This document shows positions 47,241-59,375 of a stretch of 64,000 nt of DNA, in pieces. Location of the stretch: positions 496,001 to 560,000 of the forward strand of contig JANFNE010000011.1 in NCBI GenBank assembly GCA_024867545.1, given 5' to 3'. A program made the position numbers and the translations under genes. Origin of the DNA: Phytopythium helicoides (Eukaryota > Oomycota > Peronosporomycetes > Pythiales > Pythiaceae). Numbering within the stretch: position 1 is the stretch's first letter; each line of letters starts with the position of its first letter. The notes under the pieces are model-generated. The model did no database searches. It saw nothing but the letters and a program-made list of their open reading frames with translations, and was not told the origin of the DNA.

Positions 47241-48214
47241 ATGCAGCGGCGGCGGTACCGGCAGTACGGTCTGTCGAACGCCAACCAGGTGCTGCTGGCC
47301 GTGGTGGTGGCCACGCTGCTCTTCCTGGCGCTGCTGCGGCGCCACTGGCTCTGGATCGGCCCCAACGCGGACGCGCAGGACGAGAGCGCGGCCGAAGTCT
47401 ACACGGGGCTATGGGGCATCTACGTCTCGGCCGGCAACGACACGCAGTCCGTCTCCTGGTCGACCTTCTGCAGCTCCAACCACACGCTGCCCATGTGCGT
47501 CACCCCTGCGTCGACAGGTCTCTCTGCGTGTGTTCTGACCGCCTCCACAGGCCGCCAGGGGAGCTCCAGCCGCTAACCGACGCCGAGTCGCACTTGCTCT
47601 GCGTGAAGCTGGCGACCGGCGCGCTGCTCTCGACGGTCGTGCGCGCAGCCGTGGCCACAGGCATCGGCCTCTCGATGCTCAGCATGCTGGCCGCCATCTA
47701 CCTGCACTTCGGCCGGCCCTCGCGCGAGCAGGTCTTCTGGGTCGGCATGGTGCCTGGCATTGCGCTTTTCATCGCTGGTGCGTCTCATGCACATCTTACC
47801 TTAGTGATCATGAAGGCGTAGCTGACGAAATCCGCAGCCGTGCTTACGACCGCCGCTCTGGCGCTCTGGCAGCACTACTACCGGCCGTTCAACAACGGCG
47901 ACTGCTTTGGCATCGTCGTGGCCGCCACCGTCATCGCGTACGGAGTCTCCATCTCCATGGTCATCCGCTGGCGATGGGTGAGAAGACGCTCTCTTTCTGC
48001 TCCACTTTTTTTCACCTTTCACATCTCACCTACATTGTTCTTGTGCTCTCAGCCCGGTGTGTGTGCCGTCGCCAACGAGCAGCAGGCGCTTACATCACGG
48101 GGCAACGACGAAGCCCTCTTCGTGCTGCGTCGGCGAGGAAGAAGACGCCGAGAGAGCCGCGAGCGCCAAGATGCAGCCCCCAGCAACACACGCGCCTTCC
48201 ACGAGCTCGTCTGA
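47241..48214 (+). CDS. Four-transmembrane protein of unknown function
   Basis: Exons 47241-47494, 47551-47777, 47838-47977 and 48053-48214 sum to 261 codons (260 aa) with no frame errors. Four hydrophobic segments are visible: QVLLAVVVATLLFLALL, AAVATGIGLSMLSMLAAIYL, VFWVGMVPGIALFIAAVLTT and GIVVAATVIAYGVSISMVI. The first extracellular loop has GLWGIY, two N-glycosylation sites (NDT, NHT) and two cysteines (SWSTFC and LLC), a layout like claudin/PMP22/SUR7-type tetraspans. The tail is Arg-rich. Membrane location is likely; function unknown. Confidence 0.75.
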
Positions 48215-48329
48215 AATATTTATCAACGTGATTCCACCATAGCAGCGCGTCCCAACCATTCATCATCGTGTTGATCGGGATTCCTAACAACTCACCCCTC
48301 TCTCTCTCTCCTTTCTGTCGGCATTCCAT
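48215..48329. other. Short convergent region with CT repeat
   Basis: 115 bases between convergent stop codons of the four-helix protein and GCN1, including a CT-rich tract (48297-48312). No other feature. Confidence 0.5.
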
Positions 48330-51300
48330 CTAGTCGCTCTCGTCGCCACTGTCCGCCTTAAGCTTTGCCAGCACGCGGCGAGTGTACTCGGAGATGATCT
48401 TGTTGTGTGCAGCGTCGGTCGATTGCGCCACGTACTCCGTGACGGTCTCGGACCGCGAGTTCACTTCTAGCAGGTACAGCAGGGCACGCTCGGCTGACAG
48501 CTTGACTGCTAGGTTGGGGCTCTTGATCAAAGCAAAAGTTGCTGGCACAAGAGTAGGCAGGGCCGTGCGGGTAACAGCAGGGTTGTGCTTGGCCACGCGC
48601 TTGAGAATACGCAGCGACTGGCGGCACACGTCCTTGTTGCTCTGCGCAACACCCTGTGCCAGCAGCGGAACGAATGTCGAGGCGCTCGAGGCCGACGAAT
48701 CCTGCTTCATGAAGACAGCAATGGCTTGGAGTGCCGCGACGCGCACAGCGACCAGGTCGTCCTCGCCCAGCAATGCAAGCACAGTGCGGATTTGGTTCTC
48801 AACAGGAGTCACCAGCGCAGCATTCTGACGCAGCACCGCTTCAACAAACACTCCAGCGCTATGCCGACGCGCGGACGAGGCCGAGGTCAACTCACTCTTC
48901 GACTTGTCAGCCAGCGCGTACTTGACAATGCGGGCATCTGTCGAGGCAGACGCTTCGCCGTCCGAAGTAACAGAGAATGCCAGACACTGGCTCGCACGCA
49001 CACGCATAGCTGCGGCATCACTCTCATCATCGCTAGAGTCCACGACTTCAATGAGCGCACCTTCAAGCGAGGCCTTCGCAGTCTCAGACAACTTGGAGCC
49101 CACACGTTCAACAATCGACGTCAGCGCCTCGAGGTTAGCGTCGCGGATTCCACCAGGTGCCGTCGTCTTGAGGCGTTCCGTCAGTTCGGCAACCAGAGGT
49201 TCGACACGCGGGCTCAACGCCACAAGCTTTGCAAGAGCAGATGCACCACGAGCGCGAACATCGACCGCTGTGTCGTTGAGCGCCTTGACGAACGTCGTCT
49301 GGAGCTGCGGGAGGAACGGCTTCAGCGCCACACCGCCCTTGCCCAGGATAATCTCGAGTGTCTGCAGGATCGCAGCCTTGACGTGGCCAGGGAAGCGGTC
49401 ACCAGCAATACGAATGAGTGGACCCGTGAGCTTGATGAGGTATGGGCGAAGCGAAGCTGCGCTCGAGAGCTCGACAAGCTCCCCAAGACCCGCAGCAGCG
49501 CTCTGACGCAGCTCGGGGGAGCCGTTCATGAGCGCAAACTGGTAGCTAGGCAGGAACGGCTCAAGGGCCTTCGGGATGCACAGACCTGGCAACAGGAACT
49601 CACCCGTGGCGCCAATACCACCCTTGCGGTGGCGGGCGTCACTGACCATCGAGTTGATGGACTGGCGGATAAAGTCGAGGTGAGTAGACAACACCTCGGG
49701 TCGGAGCGTCGCGTTCATGCCCAGAAGCGCGTTGGACGCAGCCGTGACGACTTGCGTGTCGGCATCGTTGAGGTGCATGACGATCTGCTTGAGGAACATC
49801 GGCGCCTGTGCATTGTATTGCGTCTTGGTAGCCGAGCAAAAGTCACCGACAAGACGTAATGCAAGCACACGAGCTGTAATGCTCTCGCTCTCACAGTACT
49901 TGCACAACTCCACCGCGAGCCACTGAATTCCGACCTCCTCAACACTGAGCACCACGTCACGCAGCGAATCGTGGATTTCCTCGCTGGTGGCAGCTCCACG
50001 CTTGGTAGGCTGGTCGCTCGAGCCGTCAACAAGAGCTTCGTACTCGGGGAAGAACACACCAAAAACGCGCTCAAGCTGGTAGTGAATGACCGCGCCAGTA
50101 GCCTGTGCCACACGCGACATGGCACGCACACCCGCGCTCGTAAGCGGGGTAACAAGCAGGCGCGGAATGAGGTACGGCAGCACTTCGCGTGACTTGACAC
50201 GCAGAATCTCCTGCAGACCAAGCAGCGCGTGCTCCTGGCCGGATTCGTTGGACGTCTGGATGCGATGAAGCAGTGATGGCACCGTCTCGTCGATTGCACG
50301 GTAGCCAATGCCGCGGTGCAGTGCATCGAAAGCCTGGGCAGCCGAGTTGCGAACTTCGGGCAGCTCGTCCGACAGACCGTCCAGCACAGCGTCCACAAGA
50401 GTGTCGACAAAGTCCTCAAGCTGCTTCTTCGTACAGCAATCAATGACCTCAGCGAGACCAATGCACACACCCTGTCGCATACCACTTGCGTTCTTCGGTG
50501 ACAAACCCGCGCGCAGGATTGGCACAACTTCGGGAAGCACGTGCTCACCAAGCTTGCGCACAATCTCTCCGAGCGTCCGTCCAGCCATCGTCTGTTTTTC
50601 GTTGTTATTGCCCGACAACGCATTCACGATCGCGCCCATGAGCGTCTCCAGGATCTGGCGGAGCGTCTTGGGCGTATTGGACACAACACTCTTCCAGACC
50701 TGTAGCGCGCTCTGACGCACAACTGCCGACGTGTCTGAGCGAATCATGTACAGCGATGCCAGGATGGCGTTACGGCGGTCCATACCCAGGATCTTTGTAA
50801 TCGCACGGTCACCCGCTGCGCTGCCAGCTGCGTCATCATCTTCGTCGATGTCACCAGAGGTATCGCTGAGACCAACAGCGCGAACTCCACTAATGCGGTA
50901 CATGAGGTCACCCAAAAGTGCCACAGAGCTCTGACGGATACGCCAACTATCATCGAATAGGCCAGCCTCGAGCGACGGCAGAATATCGCGGGTGTGCGAC
51001 AGCGCATGCGCGTTAACGACAACATGGCCCGCATGCATCGCAACCTCGCGCACCGACTCAGCTTCGTCCGAAAGACCCGCTACAACGATCGGCAGCGCAT
51101 CCTGCAGGAACACCGAGAAAGACTTTCCGAATGCCGGCGGCAGGAACGCAATGATCCACAGTACACCTTCGCGAACAGCGAACTTCGGGTGACGCGCGAG
51201 TGGGAAGATATCGTCGTACATCGTCGCCTCGACACGCTCCTTCCCGAGAGCCACAAGTACTTCACACAGACCCTGCGCAGCACCCGATCGCTCGACGCTG

Positions 51301-54300
51301 CCATACTCATCACCCTTGATCGCGTCCAGAAGCCACGAAAGGATATCGGCGAAGTGCTTCTCACCCAGACCGCGAACCAGTTTACCCATGGCCTTGGCTG
51401 ACACCGCACGCACTTCAGGAATAGGATCCATCAGCTGAGTCTTGAGGCTAGGCAGCACCATGTCCATGTACGGCACGAGATCCTTAGCGTCGTTAATCAT
51501 CGAGCACATGCTACCGACAATCACAGCAGCCTTCTTCTTGGCGTCACCAGCACGATCCTTGAGACCACGAGTAATGATCGGCATCACGAGGGCAAGCGAG
51601 GGCGCATCAATTGAGTGCTGGAACGTCGTCTGCTGCAGCTGCTGCAGCGCTTCAGCAGTGTTCTTGTTGGGGTCCTCGAGCGCGTTTAGCAGCGACGTTG
51701 AAATTGATGCAATTTCAGGGTTGCGGACGACAGAGCCGATATCACGAAGGGCACTCTTACCAGCGTCACGAACGCGCGGGTGCGAGTCCGTCAGCGCAGT
51801 CGTCAGCTTTGGCACAACCTGAGGCAGACACGAACCAAGCTGGCGAGGAGCACAGTACGCCATCGTACCAAGAAGCTGGATACCAGCCTGCTTGGTGCGC
51901 CACGCACTCTCTTCTAGAGCGCGCAAGAGCGACGGCAGCACGAGTTTCACACCATGAGCCGACAAATTGCTCATGATGCCCTTCGCCGTGTGACTCGCGG
52001 CCTCTCGGACCGGGGGACTTGAGTCAGCCGCGCACTTCAGCATGATCGGAAGGATCACGATAATGTAGGGCTCGAATAGGATCCCAAGGCGCTGACTCAG
52101 GCACTCGAACACAAGCATCGAGCCTTGACGCGCGTTGGCGCCACCGGACTTCATGGATTCTTCAAGGCGAGGAATAATGTCATGCTGCTTGAGTGCCGAG
52201 ATACCGAGGCCCTTGACCACAGCAGACACACCGTAGGCAGCTCCAATACGCTCGCCGAATGTTTCGCCGGTCGTCGCGCGCGTCAACAGATCATCAAGAA
52301 TGGCCGTGCTACGATCCTTGACGGCAGGAATCAAGGGTGACAAGCAGGTTGCAACCGAACGCTGAACTGATTCGGACGGGATACTGAAGGCATCCAAGAG
52401 CGAGTCGACGATCGATGAAACCTTTGGATCGGCCTTGTCCATGTGCTTGGCAAGTGCTCCAAGACACACGACTACACCTTCGCGTTGGTGGTCATAGATG
52501 ACCAGGCGCTGGCTATCCGCTGGCTTCGTATCGAGGAAACGCTCGAAGATCTGAAGCAGCGGCGTCGTGTTGGCACCACCACCCAGAGAGCTAACGATCT
52601 GAATGCCGGTCTTACGCATTTGAGCGCGAACTTGAGCATTCTGGTCACCCCAGCCGTGCTCCATGACGAACGTCATCACGTTCATCACGTTCGCGTTGCT
52701 GAACTCTGCAACTTCAGCAGCCTTCTCGAAGCAAAGCCCAACGCCAAGACGAGGAGAAACCGTCACAGGGTCCTCTTCGGGCTGCTCCTGACCTGGACGG
52801 CGAACCATCGGGTTGCCGAACTCGTCCAAGTGCTCAATCGGTGGAGGCACGTTCTTGAGGAATTGAGACTTCAGGTTGTTGATGACAGGCGTGACCGTCT
52901 CGGGGAACTGCTTCATACCATCAGCAATCGAGAGTGCCGCGCTCTCGCGAACATTCGAATGCGTGTGATTCAGCAGAACCAACAGCGGACCAGCAAACAA
53001 TGCGGTGATCTTTGCTTCAGTCGCTTCCCACAGGGAGCGAGCGATTTCTCGGTTCTCAGCCTCAACGTCAAAGCAGCTGCAGAAAAGCCGGCAAGTGAGA
53101 AGCGGGTTCATCTTATCAGCTGTAAGCTCGCACTCCTCAGACTCTGCGACCTGCACCAAGGCCCGCAGGCACTCGGCACGAACTTGGGTATGTTCAGACA
53201 ACAGACCATCGTCGCCAAGAAGTGGGCTCCACTCGCCGTTGGAAAGCGAAGGACCCAAGCAGATGTTGGCCAGAAGCTTGCCCGGAGCAAGATCACGGTT
53301 CGTGATTGGTGCACAGCTGCCGGTAGCTTGCTGGTCCAACAAGTGCAGGGCCAGATCGATCATGTCCTTGCGGAGCATTCGCTGGGCAGCAACGTCACCA
53401 ATCTCCTCCTCCTCCTCCTCCGGAATCATTCGCGCGTGGACGGCAAAGAGTGGCAACGCCCAGTGACGCAGCTCAGGAGCCATGAGAATGAGATCGCGCA
53501 GCACCGGGAATACAATGTGCAGCGTTGGCGGCGGAATGAGGTTGCAAGGCGCGTCTGCGTCAAAGTCCACCTCAGAGTCAAACTGGAAACCAAACACGTG
53601 CTCCATCAACTCAGCGAGCGTCCGAGTGAACAGACCTTGCATCTCGCTAATCGATGCAACCTTCGCCTTGCGAGACTCGATTTGGTCCAGCTCGTAGCTA
53701 ACACGGAGGGAGCTTGCGAACAACTGATGATCGTTGCGCAGCAGAGCAGGGGAGATGGCCTTCGCAATAGAGCTGAGTCCACTCACAGCTTGCTGGTCGG
53801 CAAAGAGTTGGCAGCCAAAAAGAATGTTGATAGCCGACAGCAAGTGAGGCAGAGTGGGATGCAGCTCATTGGGCATCGTCGTCGCTAGCATGTCGATCGA
53901 CTCAAGCACTTGCGACACGACACGAACCGTGTCATGTAGCTTTGTGCGCAGAGCCTGCTGCTCGGCAAGCAGTGCCTTCTCCTCGGCGGTGAGCTTCTTT
54001 TTTTCCTTACCCTCAGCCGCCTTCTTCTTCGCCAGCTCCTCTCGCAGCTGCTGTTCCCACTGTTCGTCGGCATTGCCACGGCGCCCGCCGCCACGTGTAC
54101 GGGAGCTAGCACTGTTCTCTTCGGCCTTGTTGTCCTTCTTTTGGACATACAGCTCGTCGAAAGGCGTAAAGTACACATTCACATCGATCTCGGAGATCGC
54201 CTTGATGCCAGCACGCTCGAAACGCTTTGCAATCGAGTCTTCAATGATATCATGCAGTGCAATGCTTTCGCCCTCACCGTTACCAGCAAAGTCGAGGAGT

Positions 54301-56729
54301 GTAGCAATTGCGCGATGAGCCGCCAAACGCTCCACCTTGTACGACGAATAAAGCAGCCCACTCTCGTCATCGGCAATCAAACGAACGATATCGGTCTTAA
54401 TCGATTCGTTCGCCTCGATCAGCTGATCAATCAGATCGGCAGAAGATTCAGGGACTTCCTCGTCCTCATCTTCGTCCTCGTCCTCGGAAGACTTGGGCAC
54501 CTTCTTTTCCACCTTGACTGGCTCAGGGAGAAAACGCGATCGAATAACTGCCCACTCACGCGAAAATACCTGCTGCTTGAGGCCTTCGACAAGGTAAGGG
54601 TGGTGGGAAAGCACAAGCACACGGGCGAGCACTGCATCTCTAATCTCGTCGGCGTCCACGAGTCGCGAAGATACGATGGTGCGAAGAGCACGACGCAGGA
54701 CGCCCCCAGGAGGAATGACCGAGCCATTGTCAGATTCCTCATCACTACGCTTCACCGAGAGACTGGCTTCGTGCGCGATAGCAACTGCAGTAAGTTTCTG
54801 CTGGAAGGCCAGAATGAGCCCCGGAACATGCTCCAGTGAAGACGCGAACACAGCACTCAGGGTTGCCTCGACACTCCGACGCACAGTCAGCGATGACGAG
54901 CAAAGGAGATCCACCAAAAGCTTGTATGACGCGCTGGCGTTGTCTTGCTTGGACGAGAGCACCCATGAAATCGCAGACGGGAGAATTGCTAGTGCCGTCA
55001 CCTCCGGCTTTTCGTATTCTCCGACAAGCGTCTCTTTTGGCGAAGAAAGCAGGGAACGGATCGTTGCGTCCACGAAAGAGGTAGTGACAAGAAGGTCTGC
55101 AACTCCCTCCTGGGCCATCAGCGCATCCATATCACTGCTGGAGGTGGCGAGCGCACCAGCAATGCCTACAGCAAACAGACCATCAACGCGAGCCAGGTTT
55201 GTCTTCTTGCTAGAATCCTTGACGATGGAAATGATATCATCCTTGAAGGGCTGTGCGGCAGCGACAACCGATGCTTTTGAGCTTTGGCATAGCACTGCAA
55301 GCGACCGCAGATATCCGATAACAGTCTGCTCCGACTTGCTCTTCAAGCCCGTGCGGATAGCTGTGATAGCATCACCCGTCAGCTCGCCACCAGCAAGAAC
55401 AGCCCATTTGCCAAGCGCGAGCAAGCCAATATGCCGCGTCTGATCGTGCGCCTCCTTGCTCGCAGCCTTGAGCAGCACGGGGATGGCAATGCCAGCTATC
55501 TTCTTCGGAGCGTCCGTCGAAGCGAGTGCGCCAGTTGCTGCAGCGTCGGCTGCATCACAAAGAACGGAAAACGCTGCCTCACGCATGTAGAATTGAGCGA
55601 GGATGCCGTGCTTGCCGTCCAAGAGCGCACCAACAGTCGACACAAGCGCCTCCACATGCTCGGCGTCCTGGAAAGTGGTGACAAGCGCCTTTGCGAGCGC
55701 AATCGTGTACTGACGCACATCTTCCTTCTGGGAGCGGAGCTTAGCCGTCAGCACGCTAGCAAACATCTCGCCGAAGTATGGACCAAAGTCGAGCGGAGTT
55801 GCTGCGCGCACAAGCGCAACAGCAGACTCGAGCACCGAGTCGGGGGACTTCTTGAGCATCTTGGCGAGCGTAGGTTTAATGAGCGCATCAAACTGCGCTG
55901 CCGTCAGGCCCTTGAGTCGCGGGTCGCTTGTCTGCAGCGCCACGAACGAACGCGTCTTGCTCTCAAAAGCCCAGAAAGCGTAGGCAGCCCAGAGCTTCTC
56001 CTTGGTCTCAAGCGAAAGTTCAAAGCCGGTGAGTGCGCGCCAGAGCTGGTACTGCTGCAGCTCAGGCGACGAGCCATCGCCAAGCAGCACCGACTCGTAC
56101 AGCGGCAGCAGGACACTCTGGTGTTTGCGCACAAGCTGCACGACTGCCTTGATCCCTGCAGCCTGCGATCGGTCCGAGTCGTTCAACGAAGCCTCAAGCA
56201 GCGCAGACTGCGCCGCCGCGATCTCGCGCACCCACGGCTCCTCGCCAGCCTTAGCGTCGCCTGAAAGCGCAGCATCCACCACCGCGCTAGAAAAGCGCAG
56301 CGTCAGCAGCCGAGCAGGCGCGAAGGACTGCGCGATGGACCGCTGGCGAGCCGAGAGCACGGCGGCAAAAGCCGCGGGGAAGCCCGGCAGCGAGGTCGTG
56401 GCCTCGCGCAGGAAGGCGCGCAGGTGCGCGTCCGAGGCGCGGCTCTGCGCGCGGAAGGCGGCGCTCAACGTCTGACTGGCGATGCGCTTGAGCGGCAGCT
56501 CGCCTCGCTGCGCCTTGTCGAGGGTCTCATGCTGCGTTTGCAGTCGCGGAAAGGCAACACTCGCGCGTTAGTCGGCGAGTTCTGGGCCAATTTGGGCGGC
56601 GGAGGGCTCGCTGCACGCGCCAGGAGCACGCGCACGCACCTGGAACGAGTGGATGGGGACGGGGCGCGTCGGGTGCAGCAGCGCGGCGTCCAGCAGGTGC
56701 CGCAGCACGTCGTCCTCGGCGACGGCCAT
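48330..56729 (-). CDS. GCN1: GCN1, activator of the eIF2-alpha kinase GCN2
   Basis: A first exon of 30 codons (56729-56640) and one intron (56532-56639, 108 nt) precede a single 8.2-kb exon. The protein is about 2763 aa, the normal GCN1 size (about 2670 in yeast and in human). It is built almost entirely of HEAT repeats, with the conserved core repeats VIYDHQREGVVVCLGALAKH, DDLLTRATTGETFGERIGAA, SAWRTKQAGIQLLGTMAYCA and RDAGKSALRDIGSVVRNPEI. An acidic stretch lies near residue 710 and a Lys-rich charged helix near 865. GCN1 binds ribosomes and GCN2 to signal amino-acid starvation and ribosome collisions. The frame is perfect over 8.2 kb, in contrast to its neighbours. Confidence 0.96.
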
Positions 56730-56939
56730 GACACGTGGAGGGGGGAAGCCGATGTCGGCGCCACCCGATGGAGATCCAGGTGAGCCACGATTCACGGAGG
56801 ATTCATTGGCTGAAATTCGAGGATATTGCCGCGTTTGATTGGAAGAAATGCGGATTAAAGGTCAAGGGTACGGGTTACACCACCACCAAAGGGTCGGGAG
56901 TACCCTTGAGCTTTCACAAGGGAAATCGGTCGCGTCAAG
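56730..56939. promoter_or_regulatory. Bidirectional promoter of GCN1 and SF1
   Basis: Only 210 bases separate the two divergent ATGs, so both housekeeping genes must share this promoter region. No individual element identified. Confidence 0.55.
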
Positions 56940-58911
56940 ATGGCGGGCGGAGGCGATGGGTTTGCGGACTTCATGAGCTTCGTGGACGGCAAGAAGCCCG
57001 GCGGGGAGCCGCCGAACGAGAAGACGAAGGAGCAGAAGGCCGACGAGTACCACTACGAGGAGGAGCAGGAGCGCGAGGCCATGATGAAGACGTACCACCT
57101 GCCCATGAAGCAGTGGTTCCGCGAGCACCCGGTGCTGGTGGAGCGCCACGGCGCCTTCCCGCTCTTCTGGCAGGAGCTCAAGGCGTGGCAGCCCTACCGC
57201 CAGGTGCTCAAGGAGTACATCCGCTTCACGGAGAGTGGCGAGCTGCCCGGTGGTCGCGATGACAAGAACAAGGGCAGCTCGACGAGCAAGGACACCGACA
57301 GCAAGGAGAGCGCGACCACCAAGGACGACAAGGCTAGCAAGGACGACAAGCCTAACGATGACGGACAGGCTCGCAAGCGTCGCAAGAGCCGCTGGGGCGA
57401 ACCCGTCGACGAGCCTGCAGCCAGTGGCGAACCCGCTGAAGGCGGCGAGAAGCGCCGCAAGAAGTCGCGCTGGGCACCTGCTGGAGCCAACCCGGCGGGG
57501 AACATGGCCACCTTGCTGGCCCAGAAGCAGCAGCAAGCGGTTGCGCTGCGTAACAAGCTGGACACGATTAATCTGCGCCTTTCGACCGTCGCGATTGATG
57601 CCGCGCGAATTGAACGGGACCCGAACCGGTCGCCATCGCCGCCACCGCAGTACGACTCGAACGGCAAGCGCACCAACACGCGCGAGGTGCGCATGCGGGC
57701 CTCGCTCGAGAAGAGTCGCCAGGAGACAATTGAGGAGCTCATGAAGATCAACCCGATGTACCGGCCGCCGTCCGACTACCAGCGCCAGCGTCTGCAGCGC
57801 AAGATCTACATTCCCGTTAAGGAGTACCCGACGTACAACTTCATCGGTCTCATCATTGGTCCACGAGGCAATACGCAGAAGCGCATGGAAAAGGAGACGA
57901 ACTGCAAGATTGCGATCCGCGGCAAGGGATCCGTCAAGGAAGGAAGCAAGGGGAAGAAAATGAGCTCGGACGAGAATGACGACCTACACGTGCTCATTAC
58001 CGGCGACCGTGACGAGGACCTCGATCGCGCCGCGAAAGAGGTTCAGGCGCTGCTTGTGCCTGTCGATGACACTAAGAACTCACACAAGCAGAAACAACTG
58101 CGTGAGCTTGCGCTCATCAACGGCACGCTGCGTGATGACGACTTTTGCCACTTGTGTGGTGAGAAGGGTCATCGTCAGTGGGAGTGCCCCAACCGAGACC
58201 GTACGTGTCAACTTTAGTGGATGTTGTTTGCGCAGGTGCTGACTAACTTGTCGAACGTATGCAGATTCGTTCCGGAGCGCTAATGTCAAATGTGCAATCT
58301 GTGGTGATTCAAGTCACCCGACGCGCGATTGTACGCAAAACCGCAAATCTGCGGCCGAGAGTGCAGCGATCGACAAGGAGTACCAGTCATTCATGCAGCA
58401 ACTTGGCGAGAAGCCCGTTATCTCGACTGCCAGCAAGCCTGCTAACACGGGAGCGGCGGCTCCCTGGTTGCAACCTGCCAAGACGTCTCAAACCCAGCCG
58501 TGGATGCTGAAGCAAACCGTCGGAGCACCCGGAACAGCCTCGGCCTCCATTGGCGCACCGGGTACGCAGCCAACTCCCGTAGCTCCAGCTATAGGCTCAA
58601 CACCAGAGACAGCGTATCCTCCTCCGACTGCAGCGACTTACGGAGGGTATGGTGCGCAAGCATGGGGTGCCGGGGGTGCACAGCAAGACTGGAGCGCTCA
58701 GTATGGCGCCTACTATGCTGGCTGGGACCAATCGGCTGCAGCTGCTGCACCTGGCACAGAATACCAGTATGCGCAGTATGCACAGTACGCTGCTGCTGCG
58801 CCAGGTACCGCGGTCGATCCGGCGACTGGGTATCCGACGAGCGCTGCTCCCGGTGATTATTCGTACCAGTACCCTCCTCAAAACGGCAGCACTAACCCGC
58901 CGCAGCAATAA
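56940..58911 (+). CDS. SF1: Splicing factor 1 / branch-point-binding protein
   Basis: Two exons (56940-58200, 58265-58911) of 636 codons (635 aa), with a consensus intron carrying a branch-like CTGACTAAC. Order: an N-terminal helical region ([20 protein letters not shown]), two UHM-ligand motifs ([11 protein letters not shown] and [11 protein letters not shown]), the SF1 helix-hairpin domain ([20 protein letters not shown]), a KH-QUA2 RNA-binding domain ([21 protein letters not shown]), two CCHC zinc knuckles ([15 protein letters not shown] and, split by the intron, [14 protein letters not shown]), and a Pro/Gln/Ala/Tyr-rich tail with QYAQYAQYA repeats. SF1 recognises the intron branch point and pairs with U2AF65 early in spliceosome assembly. 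No frame errors. Confidence 0.96.
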
Positions 58912-59375
58912 TGGGTTTTGGTTTGAGGAGTCCTCGAACGATGGCGAGATCGCACGTCAACTCAGGTATTGAGAAATACCTGCGCTAACGCGACTGTTTT
59001 CCGTCAGCACACGTCAAGGGTAAATACACAGACTTTTCGCTTACCAGTGGTATCTCTGCTTACTTCTTGCTGCAGTATATATGAGCGCTGCGAGGCATAC
59101 GCCTCAAATAGTAAAAAGACGCCCACGTTGGGATTTGTGTGTCGCAGGTGCGTTTATTCTAGCCTCAAGATTGTTCAAGAGCTCCATCACAGCGCCACTG
59201 ATAAAGTTTGCAATGATTTGTTGGGAGGTGTGGTCGTGTTTGACATCTGTGGCTGTATCACAACAAGAACAGACTAGGATGCCATAGCCACAACAAGTTG
59301 TCTTCCTGTTAACGCTTGTTGAGGGATGAAGTAACGAAAATAAATTAACGAAAGGCAGCGTTGACCGAGTTGCTT
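58912..59375. other. Convergent 3' region of SF1 and MadBub
   Basis: About 460 bases, AT-richer than the coding sequence, between the two stop codons. No gene seen. Confidence 0.45.

Noticed and set aside
48585..49859. 424-codon plus-strand frame
   Set aside because: Shadow of GCN1 on the opposite strand.
52443..53888. 481-codon open frame on the plus strand
   Set aside because: Antisense shadow of the GCN1 exon; composition is Arg/Gln/His-rich with no family motif, while the minus-strand frame is clearly GCN1.
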